A program made the position numbers and the translations under genes. A DNA stretch of 29,474 bases, taken from a virus. The DNA lies in IMG/VR virus record IMGVR_UViG_3300035523_000138, positions 1-29,474 of that record. One strand, written 5' to 3'. This document shows positions 28,806-29,474 of this stretch, piece after piece. The notes beneath the pieces are model-generated. The model searched no databases and was not told where the DNA came from. It saw nothing but the letters and a program-made list of their open reading frames with translations. Positions within the stretch are counted from its first letter, which is position 1; each line of letters starts with the position of its first letter.

Positions 28806-29474
28806 TCAGCTCGCCACGGCTCGCGCAACCTCTGCGGCCGGCACTTCGTCCAGCAGCGGTGTGGCTTCTGTCACGGGCACGAATTCCTCGGCGGGTCGAA
28901 GGAACTTCAGTTCCTTCTTGTTGTAATTCCACATGCGCGCGCGCCCGGCGATCAGCTCATTCCGCTCCGGAAACTTCCAAATCTTTCCGCCTGCCTCGCG
29001 GTCATAGAGCCACGCCTGCGTTGAGATAAAAACGATGCGCACGGAAAGGCCCAGGCGATACCGCGCTTCATCGGCAGCGCGGTACAACGTGCCCAGGCGT
29101 TCACACGACACCTTGCCGACGTGATCCACAACGATGCACACGGGGCGCTTCGTGCTGCTATTCAATTCGCTCAGCGCAGCACAGAGGTTGTAGATCAGCG
29201 TCTGATAGCTTCCGCCCTTGACCGCGAAGCGACGGGCGCAACTTTGCAGGCCCGCGTAAAGAGACAGTTCATTGCAGTCGATCAGGGCAACGGCTGGATA
29301 CTTCAGCGCCTTCGCGGATGCCGCCTCTTCACTTCGCAGCGCCGTTGTTACGCCGCCATCGTGGTAGGTGCTTTGCGCAACGATGTCGAGCATCGTCTTG
29401 TCTGCGGGACCGCATTCCCGGCAGAGTTTCACGAGCCGCTTCTGCCGCGTGTCGAGTTCCTGGTACGTTCTCAT
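28806..29474 (-). CDS. MuB-like ATPase, possibly cut at the window edge
   Basis: Candidate transposition target protein that would load the transposase onto target DNA. Residues 25-160 look like an AAA+ core: a Walker A position with HDGGVTTALR (38-47), which lacks the usual GK; a strand KYPAVALIDCNEL; Walker B at PVCIVVDHVG (111-120); and a sensor-1-like strand VRIVFISTQAW (145-155). A C-terminal segment (PERNELIAGRARMWNYNKKE) and an acidic tail follow. MuB is about 312 residues, and this frame starts with ATG at the last base of the window, so upstream sequence could add an N-terminal domain. The gene order suggests the transposase gene lies just to the right. Confidence 0.5.
   Translation of the reverse strand: MRTYQELDTRQKRLVKLCRECGPADKTMLDIVAQSTYHDGGVTTALRSEEAASAKALKYPAVALIDCNELSLYAGLQSCARRFAVKGGSYQTLIYNLCAALSELNSSTKRPVCIVVDHVGKVSCERLGTLYRAADEARYRLGLSVRIVFISTQAWLYDREAGGKIWKFPERNELIAGRARMWNYNKKELKFLRPAEEFVPVTEATPLLDEVPAAEVARAVAS

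Noticed and set aside
1-29474. tRNA genes, rRNA genes, CRISPR arrays, complete insertion sequences
   Set aside because: I looked for cloverleaf-like stems, regularly spaced repeats and transposase frames with terminal repeats and saw none within the window.

Overview
The window is most of a Mu-like (transposable) prophage with a long-tailed, siphovirus-type virion, joined at its left side to a piece of bacterial chromosome. Bases 1 to about 773 encode the N-terminal part of a Sec-exported host protein with immunoglobulin-like repeats. That reading frame breaks abruptly at about 774, where the sequence begins TGTAAAGC and then carries CGAAAAACACGAAAAG, which resembles the right-end transposase site of phage Mu as I remember it. 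The window ends inside or at the edge of a MuB-like ATPase gene, so transposase, repressor and the left end should lie just beyond base 29474. The host cannot be named. The DNA is GC-rich with frequent GTG starts, and the host protein has an ordinary signal peptide.

Almost everything in the phage is read on the minus strand, so it is best read from right to left. Early and middle region (29474 to 24770): MuB-like ATPase, a small helical protein, a nucleoside 2-deoxyribosyltransferase-like enzyme, a 55-residue zinc-ribbon protein, a single-pass membrane peptide, and a run of unknown small genes. Many of these are joined by ATGA or TGATG stop/start overlaps. A 48-bp near-perfect palindrome containing four GAATTC sites interrupts this run at 26757-26804. 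The border with the late region is marked by a 175-residue protein that looks like region 2 of a sigma-70 factor without region 4.

Late region (24225 to 4901): Mu F-like minor head protein with an extra C-terminal domain, two small genes, a possible lysis/membrane cluster with one gene on the plus strand, small terminase candidate, a tail-fibre-like protein with an N-terminal membrane segment, a minor virion protein, portal, large terminase, a small zinc protein, scaffold-like protein, major capsid protein, head-tail adaptor, major tail protein, two overlapping tail assembly chaperone frames, a 1040-residue tape measure, a distal-tail-type protein, a Gp80-like tail protein and a large tail-tip/hub protein.

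Right-end accessory region (4879 to 1017): two related DxD glycosyltransferases, a protein joining a holin-like membrane domain to an internal lipobox and helical tail, small unknown proteins, a cold-shock protein and a phage-type DNA methyltransferase. These probably modify virion, host surface or DNA and help lysis. I could not recognise an endolysin or a prohead protease.
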